64,000 nucleotides of DNA, from positions 1,240,001 to 1,304,000 of the forward strand of contig NZ_JANIBO010000001.1 of NCBI RefSeq assembly GCF_024506395.1, written 5' to 3'. The stretch is from Cetobacterium sp. NK01. GTDB taxonomy: Bacteria > Fusobacteriota > Fusobacteriia > Fusobacteriales > Fusobacteriaceae. Position 1 is the first letter of the stretch, and every line of letters starts with the position of its first letter. Shown here piece after piece: positions 25,558 to 34,611 of this stretch. A model generated the notes under the pieces. The model ran no database searches. It was given only the letters and a program-made list of their open reading frames with translations, and was not told the DNA's origin. Both the position numbers and the translations under genes were made by a program.

Positions 25558-27402
25558 ATGAAAAGTTCAGAGTTTAAAGTGAGAGTTCAAGCTTTTGGAA
25601 GATTCTTAAGTGGAATGGTTATGCCAAACATTGGGGTGTTTATAGCTTGGGGACTTTTAACAGCACTATTTATACCAACAGGTTGGTTTCCAAATGAGCA
25701 GTTAGCAAAGATGGTAGGACCAATGATTACATATATACTTCCACTACTTATAGGGTATAACGGAGGAAAGTTAATAGCAGGAGATAGAGGAGCAGTTGTA
25801 GGAGCTATAACAACTGTGGGAGTTATCTGTGGAACATCAATTCCTATGTTTATAGGAGCTATGATTGCAGGTCCAGTTGGTGGATATGTAATTAAAAAGT
25901 TTGATGAAAAGATGAAAGGAAAGATAAAGTCAGGATTTGAGATGTTAGTAAATAACTTCTCAGCAGGAATTGTGGGACTAATCCTAGCAGTTATATTTTT
26001 CTATGGTGTAGGACCAGTGGTAGAGCAGCTAAATACACTTCTTGGAGTTGGAGTAAATAGACTAGTTCAAGCGGGATTATTACCATTAACATCATTAGTT
26101 GTTGAGCCAGCAAAAGTTCTATTTTTAAATAATGCTATAAATCACGGCGTATTTGGACCACTTGGAATTCAACAAGTTTCAGAAACAGGAAAATCACTAT
26201 TCTTCCTAATTGAAGCAAATCCAGGTCCAGGATTAGGAGTACTTTTAGCTTATATGATGTTTGGTAAGGGAGCTTCGAAAGATTCAGCTTCTGGAGCAGC
26301 TATAATACACTTCTTTGGAGGGATACACGAAATCTACTTCCCATATATTTTAATGAAACCAATGCTAATAGTATCACTAGTATTTGGAGGAATGACAGGG
26401 GTATTTATAAATGTTCTATTTGGTGGAGGGTTAGTAGCACCACCATCACCAGGAAGTATCTTTGCAATAATGGCTTTAGCACCAAAGGGTGAGATGTTAC
26501 CAGTACTTTTATCAGTGGTTGGAGCTACGGCAGTTACTTTTGTAACAGCAGCAATAGTTTTAAAAAGTTCAAAAGAGATAGAAGAGGATATGAAATCTAT
26601 AAAGAGTTTTGTAGCTGAAAGTAAAACCTTAGAAACAATATCAAGAATAATAGTTGCATGTGATGCTGGAATGGGATCAAGTGCTATGGGAGCTGGAGTT
26701 TTAAGAAAGAAGATAGAAGCAGCTAACTTACCAATAGAGGTTGCAAACTGTTCAATCTCAAATTTAACAGAGGATATGGATATAGTAATAACTCATAAGG
26801 ATTTAACAGAGAGAGCGAAGAAAACTGTGTCTTCACCAATGCATATATCAATAGATAACTTTATGAATCATAAGTTTTATGATCATTTAGTTGAAAATTT
26901 AAAAGAGAGATTTAAAGATGTTCATATTGAAATTGAAAATAATGAGAAAAAAATAGTTAAAAAAGGTAGTGTAAATCCTGATATCTTAAGAAAAGATGGG
27001 GTTTTAATAGGATTAGAGAGTGTTAGTAAAGAGAAAGCTATTGATGAAGTAGCAGCACACTTAGAGAAGTTAGGTTATGTTGGAAAAGGTTATGGGAAAT
27101 ATATGCAGGAGAGAGAGAAGGTTTCAACTACGTATATTGGAAACTATGTGGCTATTCCTCATGGGACAGTAGAAGGGAAAAAAAAGGTACTAAAATCTGG
27201 AATTGTAATTTTACAGTATCCAAATGGAATAGATTTTGGAAATGGAAACAAGGCATATTTCCTAATTGGAATAGCTGGAAAAAATGATGAACATGTGGAG
27301 ATAATCTCTAAAATTGCAGATGTAATTGAGGATGAAGATGAGGTTTTAGTTTTAAAAGATGAGAAAAAAGCTGAAAAAATATATAAGATATTTAATGTTT
27401 AA
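25558..27402 (+). CDS. mtlA: Mannitol-specific PTS EIICBA
   Basis: 614 residues. EIIC: SGMVMPNIGVFIAWGLLTALFIPTGWFPNEQLA, GYNGGKLIAGDRG, NNAINHGVFGPLG, GIHEIYFPYIL, all as in MtlA. EIIB: phospho-Cys368 in VACDAGMGSSAMGAG. EIIA: phospho-His535 in VAIPHGTVEG. It imports mannitol and releases mannitol-1-phosphate in the cytoplasm. AGGAGG seven bases before the ATG. mtlD follows 13 bases after the stop, forming a classic mtlA-mtlD operon. Confidence 0.95.
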   Translation: MKSSEFKVRVQAFGRFLSGMVMPNIGVFIAWGLLTALFIPTGWFPNEQLAKMVGPMITYILPLLIGYNGGKLIAGDRGAVVGAITTVGVICGTSIPMFIGAMIAGPVGGYVIKKFDEKMKGKIKSGFEMLVNNFSAGIVGLILAVIFFYGVGPVVEQLNTLLGVGVNRLVQAGLLPLTSLVVEPAKVLFLNNAINHGVFGPLGIQQVSETGKSLFFLIEANPGPGLGVLLAYMMFGKGASKDSASGAAIIHFFGGIHEIYFPYILMKPMLIVSLVFGGMTGVFINVLFGGGLVAPPSPGSIFAIMALAPKGEMLPVLLSVVGATAVTFVTAAIVLKSSKEIEEDMKSIKSFVAESKTLETISRIIVACDAGMGSSAMGAGVLRKKIEAANLPIEVANCSISNLTEDMDIVITHKDLTERAKKTVSSPMHISIDNFMNHKFYDHLVENLKERFKDVHIEIENNEKKIVKKGSVNPDILRKDGVLIGLESVSKEKAIDEVAAHLEKLGYVGKGYGKYMQEREKVSTTYIGNYVAIPHGTVEGKKKVLKSGIVILQYPNGIDFGNGNKAYFLIGIAGKNDEHVEIISKIADVIEDEDEVLVLKDEKKAEKIYKIFNV

Positions 27403-27415
27403 TGGAGGGATAGAG

Positions 27416-28564
27416 ATGAAAAAAGCGATACAGTTTGGAGCAGGAAATATTGGTAGAGGATTTATTGGAAAGATACTATCTCAAAGTGGATATGAGGTAT
27501 GTTTTGCAGATGTAGTAAAGGATATTATAGATGAGTTAAATAAAAATCATGAGTATAATGTTGAGATTGTTGGAGCTAATAGGAAAGTTGTAAAAGTGAA
27601 AAATGTTTTAGGTGTTATGTCAAATGGTGATGAGATAATTGAAAAAATAAAAGAGTCAGAACTTATAACAACTGCTGTTGGACCAAATGTTTTAAAGATA
27701 ATTGCTAAGACTTTAGCTAAGGGAATAGAGGCTAGAGAGGCAGCTGGAATAAATGAGTACCTGAATATAATAGCGTGTGAAAATATGATAAATGGAACAT
27801 CATTTTTAAAAGAGGAGATAGAGAAATATCTATCAAAAGAAATAGTGGATGGTTATATGAAAAAGTATGTGGGATTTCCTAACTCTGCTGTAGATAGAAT
27901 AGTTCCTCCAATGGATAGTAAAGAGAATATCTTAGATGTTAAGGTTGAGGAGTTTAGAGAGTGGATAGTGCAGCAAGCTGCTTTTAAAGGGGAGATTCCT
28001 AAAATTGAGGGAATGGAGCTAACAAATAACCTTATGGCTTTTGTTGAAAGAAAGCTATTTACTCTAAATACAGGGCACGCTATAACTGCTTATCTTGGAG
28101 TATTAAATGGACATAATACAGTGAAAGAGAGTATTGAAAACCCTGATATTAGAGAGGTTGTGATAGATGCAATGAAAGAGAGTGGGGAGGTTTTAATAAA
28201 AAGATATAACTTTGAAAAGGATGTTCATGAAAAGTATATCAATAAGATACTTACTAGATTTGAGAACCCACACTTAAAGGATGAAGTATTTAGAGTTGGA
28301 AGAGAACCTCTTAGAAAATTAAGTTTTAATGATAGACTGATAAAGCCACTTAGAGGAACGCTAGATTATGAGTTGAAGAATGAGAGTTTAGTAAAGGGGA
28401 TAGCTGCAGCGATGAAGTATCAAAATGAAAACGATCCTCAGGCTTTAGAGTTAAATGGGATGATCAATGAGTTAGGAATAAAGGAAACTTTTAAAAAGAT
28501 ATCAGGGTTAGAAAATAGTTATGGACTTGAAGATAGAGTTTCTTATCATTACAACATGATATAG
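27416..28564 (+). CDS. mtlD: Mannitol-1-phosphate 5-dehydrogenase
   Basis: 382 residues, the length of E. coli MtlD, from the ATG at 27416 with TGGAGGG before it. An upstream start at 27359 would overlap mtlA and add non-family residues. KKAIQFGAGNIGRGFIGKIL is the NAD site; NTGHAITAYLG and the polyol-dehydrogenase lysine region SAVDRIVPP are present. It oxidises mannitol-1-phosphate to fructose-6-phosphate with NAD+. Confidence 0.95.
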   Translation: MKKAIQFGAGNIGRGFIGKILSQSGYEVCFADVVKDIIDELNKNHEYNVEIVGANRKVVKVKNVLGVMSNGDEIIEKIKESELITTAVGPNVLKIIAKTLAKGIEAREAAGINEYLNIIACENMINGTSFLKEEIEKYLSKEIVDGYMKKYVGFPNSAVDRIVPPMDSKENILDVKVEEFREWIVQQAAFKGEIPKIEGMELTNNLMAFVERKLFTLNTGHAITAYLGVLNGHNTVKESIENPDIREVVIDAMKESGEVLIKRYNFEKDVHEKYINKILTRFENPHLKDEVFRVGREPLRKLSFNDRLIKPLRGTLDYELKNESLVKGIAAAMKYQNENDPQALELNGMINELGIKETFKKISGLENSYGLEDRVSYHYNMI

Positions 28565-28588
28565 ATAAATAAAGAGAAAATAAAAAAA

Positions 28589-28617
28589 TTGACAAAAGAG
28601 TTTTAATATAGTAATAT
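28589..28617 (+). promoter_or_regulatory. Promoter of the mgtA leader
   Basis: TTGACA (28589-28594), 17-bp spacer, TAATAT (28612-28617). The transcript would begin just before the M-box. Confidence 0.7.
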
Positions 28618-28627
28618 CAAGTCAGAT

Positions 28628-28785
28628 AAAGAAATCGGTAGGTGAGGCTACCATAGGGATAAGGGTTACTGCCGCGAAATAGTGGAGACACTATGAGTTG
28701 GTTAACAGTCTATGTCGAAAAACAAGGCATAGAATAATGTAATTTCATCGCCCTATGAAGCTAAAGCTCAAACGGTGACTAATGT
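28628..28785 (+). ncRNA. M-box (ykoK-type) magnesium riboswitch
   Basis: The conserved M-box elements occur in order: TAGGTGAGGCTACC, then GGTTACTGCCGCGAAA, GAGTTGGTTAACAG, a variable hairpin near 28712-28733, then CATCGCCCTATGAAGCTAA and AGCTC. Their order and spacing match the Bacillus mgtE-type leader. In the family, Mg2+ compacts the RNA and favours a downstream terminator. Here a terminator at 28806-28838 precedes a magnesium-type P-type ATPase, so low Mg2+ should allow read-through. Confidence 0.88.
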
Positions 28786-28805
28786 AAAAGACTATTTTGT
28801 TATTT

Positions 28806-28838
28806 ACCTTATTACTGTTTGAGTAATAAGGTTTTTTT
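28806..28838 (+). terminator. Riboswitch-controlled terminator
   Basis: 11-bp perfect stem ACCTTATTACT with loop GTTTG, followed by seven Ts. It lies directly after the M-box, as an expression platform. Confidence 0.88.
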
Positions 28839-28869
28839 ATTTTAAATTTTAAAATTTGGAGGTGTAAAA

Positions 28870-28974
28870 ATGGAAGGCGAGGTCCAGAGTAGTAAGAGAA
28901 GTACCCATTATTTAAAATATTATTCCAGAATAGATTTAAACTCTCTTATGAAAAAAGATCTATTCTATTTTTAG
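28870..28974 (+). CDS. 34-residue leader peptide candidate before mgtA
   Basis: ATG with an excellent ribosome site (GGAGG, seven bases upstream), 34 codons beginning MEGEVQSSKRS and ending LMKKDLFYF, stop TAG. No proline cluster as in enterobacterial MgtL. It is basic and Tyr/Ser-rich. The ORF overlaps two nested inverted repeats (28896-28905 with 28990-28999, and 28927-28935 with 28958-28966). The inner one is followed by ATTTTTA, so ribosome movement could decide whether a second terminator-like hairpin forms. Whether it is translated is unknown. Confidence 0.45.
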   Translation: MEGEVQSSKRSTHYLKYYSRIDLNSLMKKDLFYF

Positions 28975-28999
28975 CATTGAAAAATTTAGGTACTTCTCA
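28896..28999 (+). promoter_or_regulatory. Nested inverted repeats in the mgtA leader
   Basis: Outer arms GAGAAGTACC (28896-28905) and GGTACTTCTC (28990-28999), perfect. Inner arms AGAATAGAT (28927-28935) and ATCTATTCT (28958-28966), perfect and followed by a T-rich tract. The outer stem ends about 20 bases before the mgtA ribosome site. Candidate secondary attenuator below the riboswitch. Confidence 0.45.
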
Positions 29000-29034
29000 T
29001 TTGAAAAAAATCAAATTATGAGGAGGAATTTAAA

Positions 29035-31680
29035 ATGAAAACACTAAAAACACTAAATGCTCAAAATATGTTGAGCTGGGCTATGAAGGAAAATATTGAA
29101 GATATTTTTAAGAAATTAAAAACAGGTATATCAGGTTTAAATGAGGAATCGGTTATACCTATGAGAGAGATTTTTGGTAAAAATAAATTGTCAGAACAAA
29201 AGAAAGAGTCACTGATAAAAAAATTTATTTTGTCATTTATCAACCCATTTACAGTTATACTTTTTGTTTTAGCTGGAGTTTCATTTTTTACTGAAGTTGT
29301 TTTAGCTAATCCAGGAGAACAGGATTTTACAGGAGTTATAATAATCTCAACTATGGTTATAACAAGTGGTCTTTTAAGATTTATTCAAGAATCTCGTTCA
29401 GATAGTGCTGTTGAAAAATTAAATGAACTAATTGAAACAACAGCACTTATAACAAGAGGAGATATATCAAAAGAGATACCTGTGGATGAGATAGTAGTGG
29501 GAGATCTAATAACTTTAAAAGCAGGAGATATCATTCCAGCAGATATAAGACTGTTTCAAGCAAAGGATCTATTTATAAGTCAATCCTCTTTAACTGGAGA
29601 GAGTGAACCAGTGGAAAAATTTATATTTGATTCTAGTGAGAGTCAATCTCCCTTGGAATCAAAAAACCTAATTTTTATGGGAAGCAATGTAGTTAGTGGA
29701 TCTGCTAAAGGGATAGTTGTAACTGTTGGAGATGGAACAATATTAGGAAATTTAGCAAAAGATTTAAACCATAAAAAAGGAGTGACAAGTTTTGAAAAAG
29801 GAGTGAATTCTGTTTCTAAACTACTTGTGACTTTCATGCTTTTTATGGTACCTTTTATCTTTTTAATAAATGGAGTTGTAAAAGGGGATTGGTTTGAAGC
29901 ATTTTTATTTGCTTTATCCATAGCAGTTGGGTTGACGCCTGAGATGCTACCTATGATTGTTTCTGCAAACTTGGCTAAAGGTGCTAGAAAAATGGCTAAG
30001 CAAAAAGTTATTGTAAAAAATCTAAATGCTATCCAAGATCTAGGTGCAATGGATATCTTATGTACAGATAAAACAGGAACTTTAACTCAAGATGAGATTG
30101 TTCTTGAAAGATATTTAAATACTTTTGGAAAAGAGGATAAAAATGTTTTAAAATATGCATTTTTAAATAGTTTCTATCAAACAGGATTAAAAAATCTTAT
30201 AGATGTTGCCATAATAAATCATGCCAACGAAAAAGATATAAAAGTGTTGATAGAAAATTGTAAAAAAATAGATGAGATACCTTTTGATTTCAATCGTAGA
30301 AAAATGAGTGTTCTAATTGAAAATGAAAAAGAGATTGAATTGGTGACAAAAGGCGCTGTTGAAGAGATGATAAACATTTCAAGCTTTATTCAACAAGGCA
30401 ATGATATAGTTCCTTTAACTGAGGATATAGAGAGTGAAATAATAGAGGAAGTTAAAAAATTTAATAACCAAGGGCTAAGAATTATAGGTGTTTCTAAAAA
30501 GATGATGAATAAAAAAGAATGCTCGCTAAGTGATGAAAACGACATGATTTTCATAGGATATTTAGCATTTTTAGATCCTCCTAAACCTAGTACAAAAGAG
30601 GCTATTAAATCACTTCTTAATCACAATGTCAATGTTAAAATTTTAACTGGTGACAATGATGCAGTGACATCATATATCTGCTCTAAAGTTGGTTTAGAGA
30701 ATAATGGAATACTTTTAGGCTCTCAGCTAGTGGGGTTATCTACAACTGAGCTAAAAAAAGCTGTAGAAAATAATAGCATCTTTGCAAAGTTGTCTCCAAG
30801 TCAAAAGACATTGATAGTAAAGACACTTAAAGAGAATGGTCATACAGTTGGATTTATGGGAGATGGAATTAATGATGCCTCAGCAATGAAAGAAGCTGAC
30901 GTTGGAATATCAGTGGATACTGCTGTGGATATTGCAAAAGAGTCGGCTGATATAATACTTTTGGAAAAAAGTTTAATGGTATTAGAAGATGGAATAATTG
31001 AGGGAAGAAAGATATATGGAAATATAATTAAATATATAAAAATGACAGCAAGTTCAAACTTTGGAAATATGTTTTCAATGTTAGTTGCAAGTGCTTTTTT
31101 ACCATTTTTACCAATGTTTCCAATTCAGATTTTAATGCTAAATTTAATATATGATATCTCTTGTGTTGCTATCCCTTGGGATAATGTAGATGAAGAGTTT
31201 ATAAAGAGTCCTAAGAAATGGGATGCATCATCTATTAAGAACTTTATGCTTTGGATAGGTCCTAGTAGCTCGATCTTTGATATAACAACATATGCAATTA
31301 TGTATTTTATAATAGGGCCATATATTTTAAAAGGAAATTTCCATGCTTTAGATGCTTTAGGACAAGAGAGATTTATCTCTATTTTCAATACAGCTTGGTT
31401 TATTGAATCTCTGTGGTCTCAAACTCTTGTTATATATTTAATAAGAACATCTAAAGTATCATTTTTAAAGCATAGACCATCTTGGCAAGTTATGCTTTTG
31501 ACTACTTTAGGAATTGGGATAGGAACAGTTATTCCATTTACATTTTTAGGAGATAAGTTAGGAATGACAACTTTACCTTACTACTATTTTATATTTTTAT
31601 TTATTACGATAGTTTCATATATATCTCTAGTTTCAGTGTTAAAAATAAAGTTTATAAAGAGATATAAAGAGTTATTATAA
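29035..31680 (+). CDS. mgtA: Magnesium-translocating P-type ATPase
   Basis: 881 residues, near family length. Cytoplasmic N-terminus with LSEQKKESLIKKFILSFINPF. Actuator motif LTGES; phosphorylated Asp345 in CTDKTGTLTQD; KGA in the nucleotide domain; TGDN and MGDGINDASAMKEADVGIS hinge. Ten helices, with the P3B-specific ends (PWDNVDEEFIKSPKKW). It imports Mg2+ at the expense of ATP. The M-box upstream independently supports magnesium as substrate. AGGAGGAATTTAAA before the ATG. A P-type Ca2+/Ni2+ role is unlikely given the riboswitch. Confidence 0.93.
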   Translation: MKTLKTLNAQNMLSWAMKENIEDIFKKLKTGISGLNEESVIPMREIFGKNKLSEQKKESLIKKFILSFINPFTVILFVLAGVSFFTEVVLANPGEQDFTGVIIISTMVITSGLLRFIQESRSDSAVEKLNELIETTALITRGDISKEIPVDEIVVGDLITLKAGDIIPADIRLFQAKDLFISQSSLTGESEPVEKFIFDSSESQSPLESKNLIFMGSNVVSGSAKGIVVTVGDGTILGNLAKDLNHKKGVTSFEKGVNSVSKLLVTFMLFMVPFIFLINGVVKGDWFEAFLFALSIAVGLTPEMLPMIVSANLAKGARKMAKQKVIVKNLNAIQDLGAMDILCTDKTGTLTQDEIVLERYLNTFGKEDKNVLKYAFLNSFYQTGLKNLIDVAIINHANEKDIKVLIENCKKIDEIPFDFNRRKMSVLIENEKEIELVTKGAVEEMINISSFIQQGNDIVPLTEDIESEIIEEVKKFNNQGLRIIGVSKKMMNKKECSLSDENDMIFIGYLAFLDPPKPSTKEAIKSLLNHNVNVKILTGDNDAVTSYICSKVGLENNGILLGSQLVGLSTTELKKAVENNSIFAKLSPSQKTLIVKTLKENGHTVGFMGDGINDASAMKEADVGISVDTAVDIAKESADIILLEKSLMVLEDGIIEGRKIYGNIIKYIKMTASSNFGNMFSMLVASAFLPFLPMFPIQILMLNLIYDISCVAIPWDNVDEEFIKSPKKWDASSIKNFMLWIGPSSSIFDITTYAIMYFIIGPYILKGNFHALDALGQERFISIFNTAWFIESLWSQTLVIYLIRTSKVSFLKHRPSWQVMLLTTLGIGIGTVIPFTFLGDKLGMTTLPYYYFIFLFITIVSYISLVSVLKIKFIKRYKELL

Positions 31681-31692
31681 ATAAAATTAAAA

Positions 31693-31721
31693 AGTGAGCT
31701 CATGAGATTTATGAGCTCACT
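31693..31721. terminator. Terminator between convergent mgtA and symporter genes
   Basis: 11-bp perfect stem AGTGAGCTCAT with 7-base loop. The minus-strand product ends in TTTTAATTTTAT, so it mainly serves the symporter; the + tail is A-rich. Confidence 0.75.
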
Positions 31722-31737
31722 GAAAAATATAGCAATT

Positions 31738-33327
31738 TTAACTTATAACTTTATGAAAACTTTTTTTATATTCATTAGACTCTTTTTTCTCTTTTCTAAT
31801 AATCTCATCTTTTAAAGTGAAATATGTAAGCCCTGCAATATTTTCCTCTTTAGCTTTACCTAAAACAAATGATGCAATCCAAGCTGGAATGATACAAGCT
31901 AACATAATAATTAAAGAGATTAAAAGCTCAAATACAGCAGGTTTTGTATAACCAGGAATAAATTTAGTTAATAACCCAGCAGGATTTCCAATATAAACAG
32001 CAACAGCAACAGAGATAATAAATCCAATCCAAGCAGCTCTATTGTCAATTCTTTTACTGAAGATACCAATTAAGAATAATCCAGCAATTGGTCCACCTAA
32101 TAACCCTGTAATAGCTTGGAAGTATAAGAACATATCCCCTTGACCACTTTGTAAAAATCTAATAGCTAAAATTGTACTTAATAGACCAGCTCCCCAGCTA
32201 ACCCCTTTAGCTATATTTAACTTATCTTTATCTGTTAATCCCTTTTTTAAAGGAGCGATAATATCAGAAGTAACACAAGTAGATAGAGAGTTTAAGCTAG
32301 ATGAAACAGTTGATTGAGCTGCAGCAAAGATAGCTGCTAGTATAATTCCTGAGAAACCAACTGGAATGTAGTTTATAACAAAATAAGGTAATAGAGCATT
32401 TCCATTTATATTAGATGGTAGAGCTACTTTAAATTTAAAGAATAGATAAAGTGCAGTTCCCATACCACAGAAAATTAAAACACTTATACATAATAAAGGT
32501 ACATTCATAAATAAACTTTTTTTAGCTTCATGATCATTTTTAGTTGTATTGTATCTTTGAACGATATCTTGAGAACCAACATATGAATAGATAGCGTTAA
32601 AGAATCCTCCAAATAAGATACCCACAAAAGTAGTTCCTGTAAAAGACAGTTTTAATGCTGAATCAGGAATAGTTTTTCCATCTTTAACAAGAGTTTCAAA
32701 AGCTACAGATAGACCACCAGGAGTAGCATTGTAACCGATAATTATAATTAAAAAAGCTCCAAGTAGTAAGATAATTGTTTGAATAGCGTCAGACCAAACA
32801 ACAGCCTCTATACCACCCATAGATGTATATACAACACATAAAAACGATACTATCCCCAGAAGTAAAGTTGGATTAATAGATGGTAAAGCCTCTTTTAAAG
32901 CCAGTGTTGGAAGATAAAGAACAACAGCCATTCTAATTAAATGGAAAAGAATGAAAGATAAACTACCAACCCATCTAAAACCATTATCAAATCTTCTTCC
33001 TAAATATTCATAAGCAGTTGTAACATTTACAGTCCTAAAAAATGGAACAAAAACAATTGCTGCCCATATAACCATTAAAATAATACCAAGAGGAGCCATT
33101 CCCATTATAGCACCCTCTTTAAAAACCGATGCGGGAATCGCTATGAATGATATCGAAGAAAGAGCAGTAGCATATATACTACATGCTGTTACCCACGATG
33201 GAATTCTTCCACTTGCAGTAAAGTAATCTTCAGTTGAATTATTTTTTTTAGAAAAGTATACCCCAATTCCAACCATTGCTAAAAAGTAAAAAGCTAAAAC
33301 AAGCCAGTTAAACCAATGCCAAGCCAT
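31738..33327 (-). CDS. Sodium:solute symporter, probable sialic acid transporter
   Basis: 529 residues with about 13 membrane helices. SSS-family signatures: KKNNSTEDYFTASGRIPSW at the N-terminus, SMGGIEAVVWSDAIQTIILLLGA in the core and AAAQSTVSSSLNSLSTC in the sodium-site region. SSS members in nan loci (SiaT/NanT type) carry N-acetylneuraminate. It is divergent from a LacI regulator and shares its 16-bp operator with nanA, so the sialic acid assignment rests on context. Ribosome site AGGAGG before the ATG. A glucose- or proline-type role is the alternative. Confidence 0.82.
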   Translation of the reverse strand: MAWHWFNWLVLAFYFLAMVGIGVYFSKKNNSTEDYFTASGRIPSWVTACSIYATALSSISFIAIPASVFKEGAIMGMAPLGIILMVIWAAIVFVPFFRTVNVTTAYEYLGRRFDNGFRWVGSLSFILFHLIRMAVVLYLPTLALKEALPSINPTLLLGIVSFLCVVYTSMGGIEAVVWSDAIQTIILLLGAFLIIIIGYNATPGGLSVAFETLVKDGKTIPDSALKLSFTGTTFVGILFGGFFNAIYSYVGSQDIVQRYNTTKNDHEAKKSLFMNVPLLCISVLIFCGMGTALYLFFKFKVALPSNINGNALLPYFVINYIPVGFSGIILAAIFAAAQSTVSSSLNSLSTCVTSDIIAPLKKGLTDKDKLNIAKGVSWGAGLLSTILAIRFLQSGQGDMFLYFQAITGLLGGPIAGLFLIGIFSKRIDNRAAWIGFIISVAVAVYIGNPAGLLTKFIPGYTKPAVFELLISLIIMLACIIPAWIASFVLGKAKEENIAGLTYFTLKDEIIRKEKKESNEYKKSFHKVIS

Positions 33328-33343
33328 AACAACCTCCTAAATT

Positions 33344-33405
33344 TGTTCGCGCGTTCATAAATCTTTTTATGGTTCGATAATAAACCTATTGTACTGTTTT
33401 GTCAA
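33344..33405 (-). promoter_or_regulatory. Symporter promoter with LacI-type operator
   Basis: On the minus strand: TTGACA (33400-33405), 17-bp spacer, TATTAT (33377-33382), then the 16-mer (plus-strand TGTTCGCGCGTTCATA, 33344-33359) in the untranslated leader just before the ribosome site. The identical 16-mer follows the nanA promoter. A repressor there would block elongation or initiation. Confidence 0.72.
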
Positions 33406-33500
33406 GTTTTTTTTTTGAATATTACAACTATATTTTTATTTTACAAAGTTGAAAAATCAATTATAATATAATAGATAAAATAAACAGCAGGAGGTTAGTT

Positions 33501-34493
33501 GTGCTTAAACAAGAAGATATTGCAAGATTAGCAGGCGTGAGTAGAGCAACTGTTTCGAGGGTTTTAAACAATGAAAAAAGTGTGAAAAAAATAACACGTG
33601 AAAAAATATTAGAAATCATTGAAAAGCATGGGTATGAAAAAAATTATATCAGTAGTACCTTAGCCACTAAAAATGAAAAGATAGTTTATGCCTTTCTTTT
33701 AAAATCTGTGATCAACTATTATAGTGATGAGTTAAAAAAGGGATTGAAAGAGATAGAGGAAGAATACAAAGGATTTGGTTATAAAATAAAAGTGATAGAA
33801 ACATCTATAAATGAACCTGAAAATCAACTTAAAGAGTTAGATCAAGTTTTAGAGAGAAAAGATGTGGCGGGTATTATTATAACTCCTCTAATAAAAACTG
33901 AAATTTTAAAAAGAGTACAAAGTAATGAAAAAGTAAAATTTTTATCTTTAGATAACTTTTTATGTGAAACAGTGGCACATGTGGGAGCAAACTACCATAA
34001 TAGTGGACAGGTTGCAGGAGATATATTTAGAGGAATTTTAAGAGAGGATGAAAAAGTTTTAGTATTGAAGTTTCCTGGAGATAAGGTTTCTGTAGAGGAG
34101 TATTACAAAGGGCTAGCAATATCAATTCCAAGGAATCAACTGAGAGTTGTTGAAGTTAGAAAAAATATTCTCCAATTAGATAATTTTTTAGAGGAGTATT
34201 TAGATGACAGTATAAAAGGGATTTTTTCCAATAGATATACTTTGGAATTAATAGATAAAAATTTAGAAATTTTAACAAAAGAAAAAAAATATAAAATAGT
34301 GGGAATAGCAGGAAATCCAAAAATAAATAATTACGTAAAAGAGGAGATTATGTATGCCTCTATAAATGAGCAGTTTTCTACAATAAGCTATATTGCTGGG
34401 AAAACTATGTTTGAATCTCTATATAAAAATAGAAAATCCATAGAACATACTTTTATAAATCCAGTTGTTGCATTTAAATCTCTCATAAAATAA
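33501..34493 (+). CDS. LacI-family repressor of the sialic acid locus
   Basis: 330 residues, GTG start with AGGAGG seven bases upstream. LKQEDIARLAGVSRATVSRVLNNEKSVKKITREKIL is the LacI HTH plus hinge; the remainder is a periplasmic-binding-like sensor domain. It lies between the symporter and nanA, both of which carry an identical operator after their promoters, so it probably represses them until sialic acid or a derivative binds. Use of a LacI member instead of the usual NanR (GntR or RpiR) is notable. Confidence 0.85.
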   Translation: MLKQEDIARLAGVSRATVSRVLNNEKSVKKITREKILEIIEKHGYEKNYISSTLATKNEKIVYAFLLKSVINYYSDELKKGLKEIEEEYKGFGYKIKVIETSINEPENQLKELDQVLERKDVAGIIITPLIKTEILKRVQSNEKVKFLSLDNFLCETVAHVGANYHNSGQVAGDIFRGILREDEKVLVLKFPGDKVSVEEYYKGLAISIPRNQLRVVEVRKNILQLDNFLEEYLDDSIKGIFSNRYTLELIDKNLEILTKEKKYKIVGIAGNPKINNYVKEEIMYASINEQFSTISYIAGKTMFESLYKNRKSIEHTFINPVVAFKSLIK

Positions 34494-34501
34494 AAAAAAG
34501 G

Positions 34502-34561
34502 TTGACATTTGAAAAAAAATGGATTATTCTAAACTCAAATAAAAATGTTCGCGCGTTCATA
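34502..34561 (+). promoter_or_regulatory. nanA promoter with LacI-type operator
   Basis: TTGACA (34502-34507), 17-bp spacer, TATTCT (34525-34530), then TGTTCGCGCGTTCATA (34546-34561), identical to the copy before the symporter. GC-rich in an AT-rich region, so chance repetition is very unlikely. Confidence 0.75.
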
Positions 34562-34611
34562 TGTTCTGAAAATATGAAAAATGCAAGAATAGAAAAAGGA
34601 GAGTAAAGAAA

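Noticed and set aside
27359-27415. Long mtlD start overlapping mtlA
   Set aside because: The ATG at 27416 has the ribosome site, and the product then matches the MtlD length and begins at the NAD motif.
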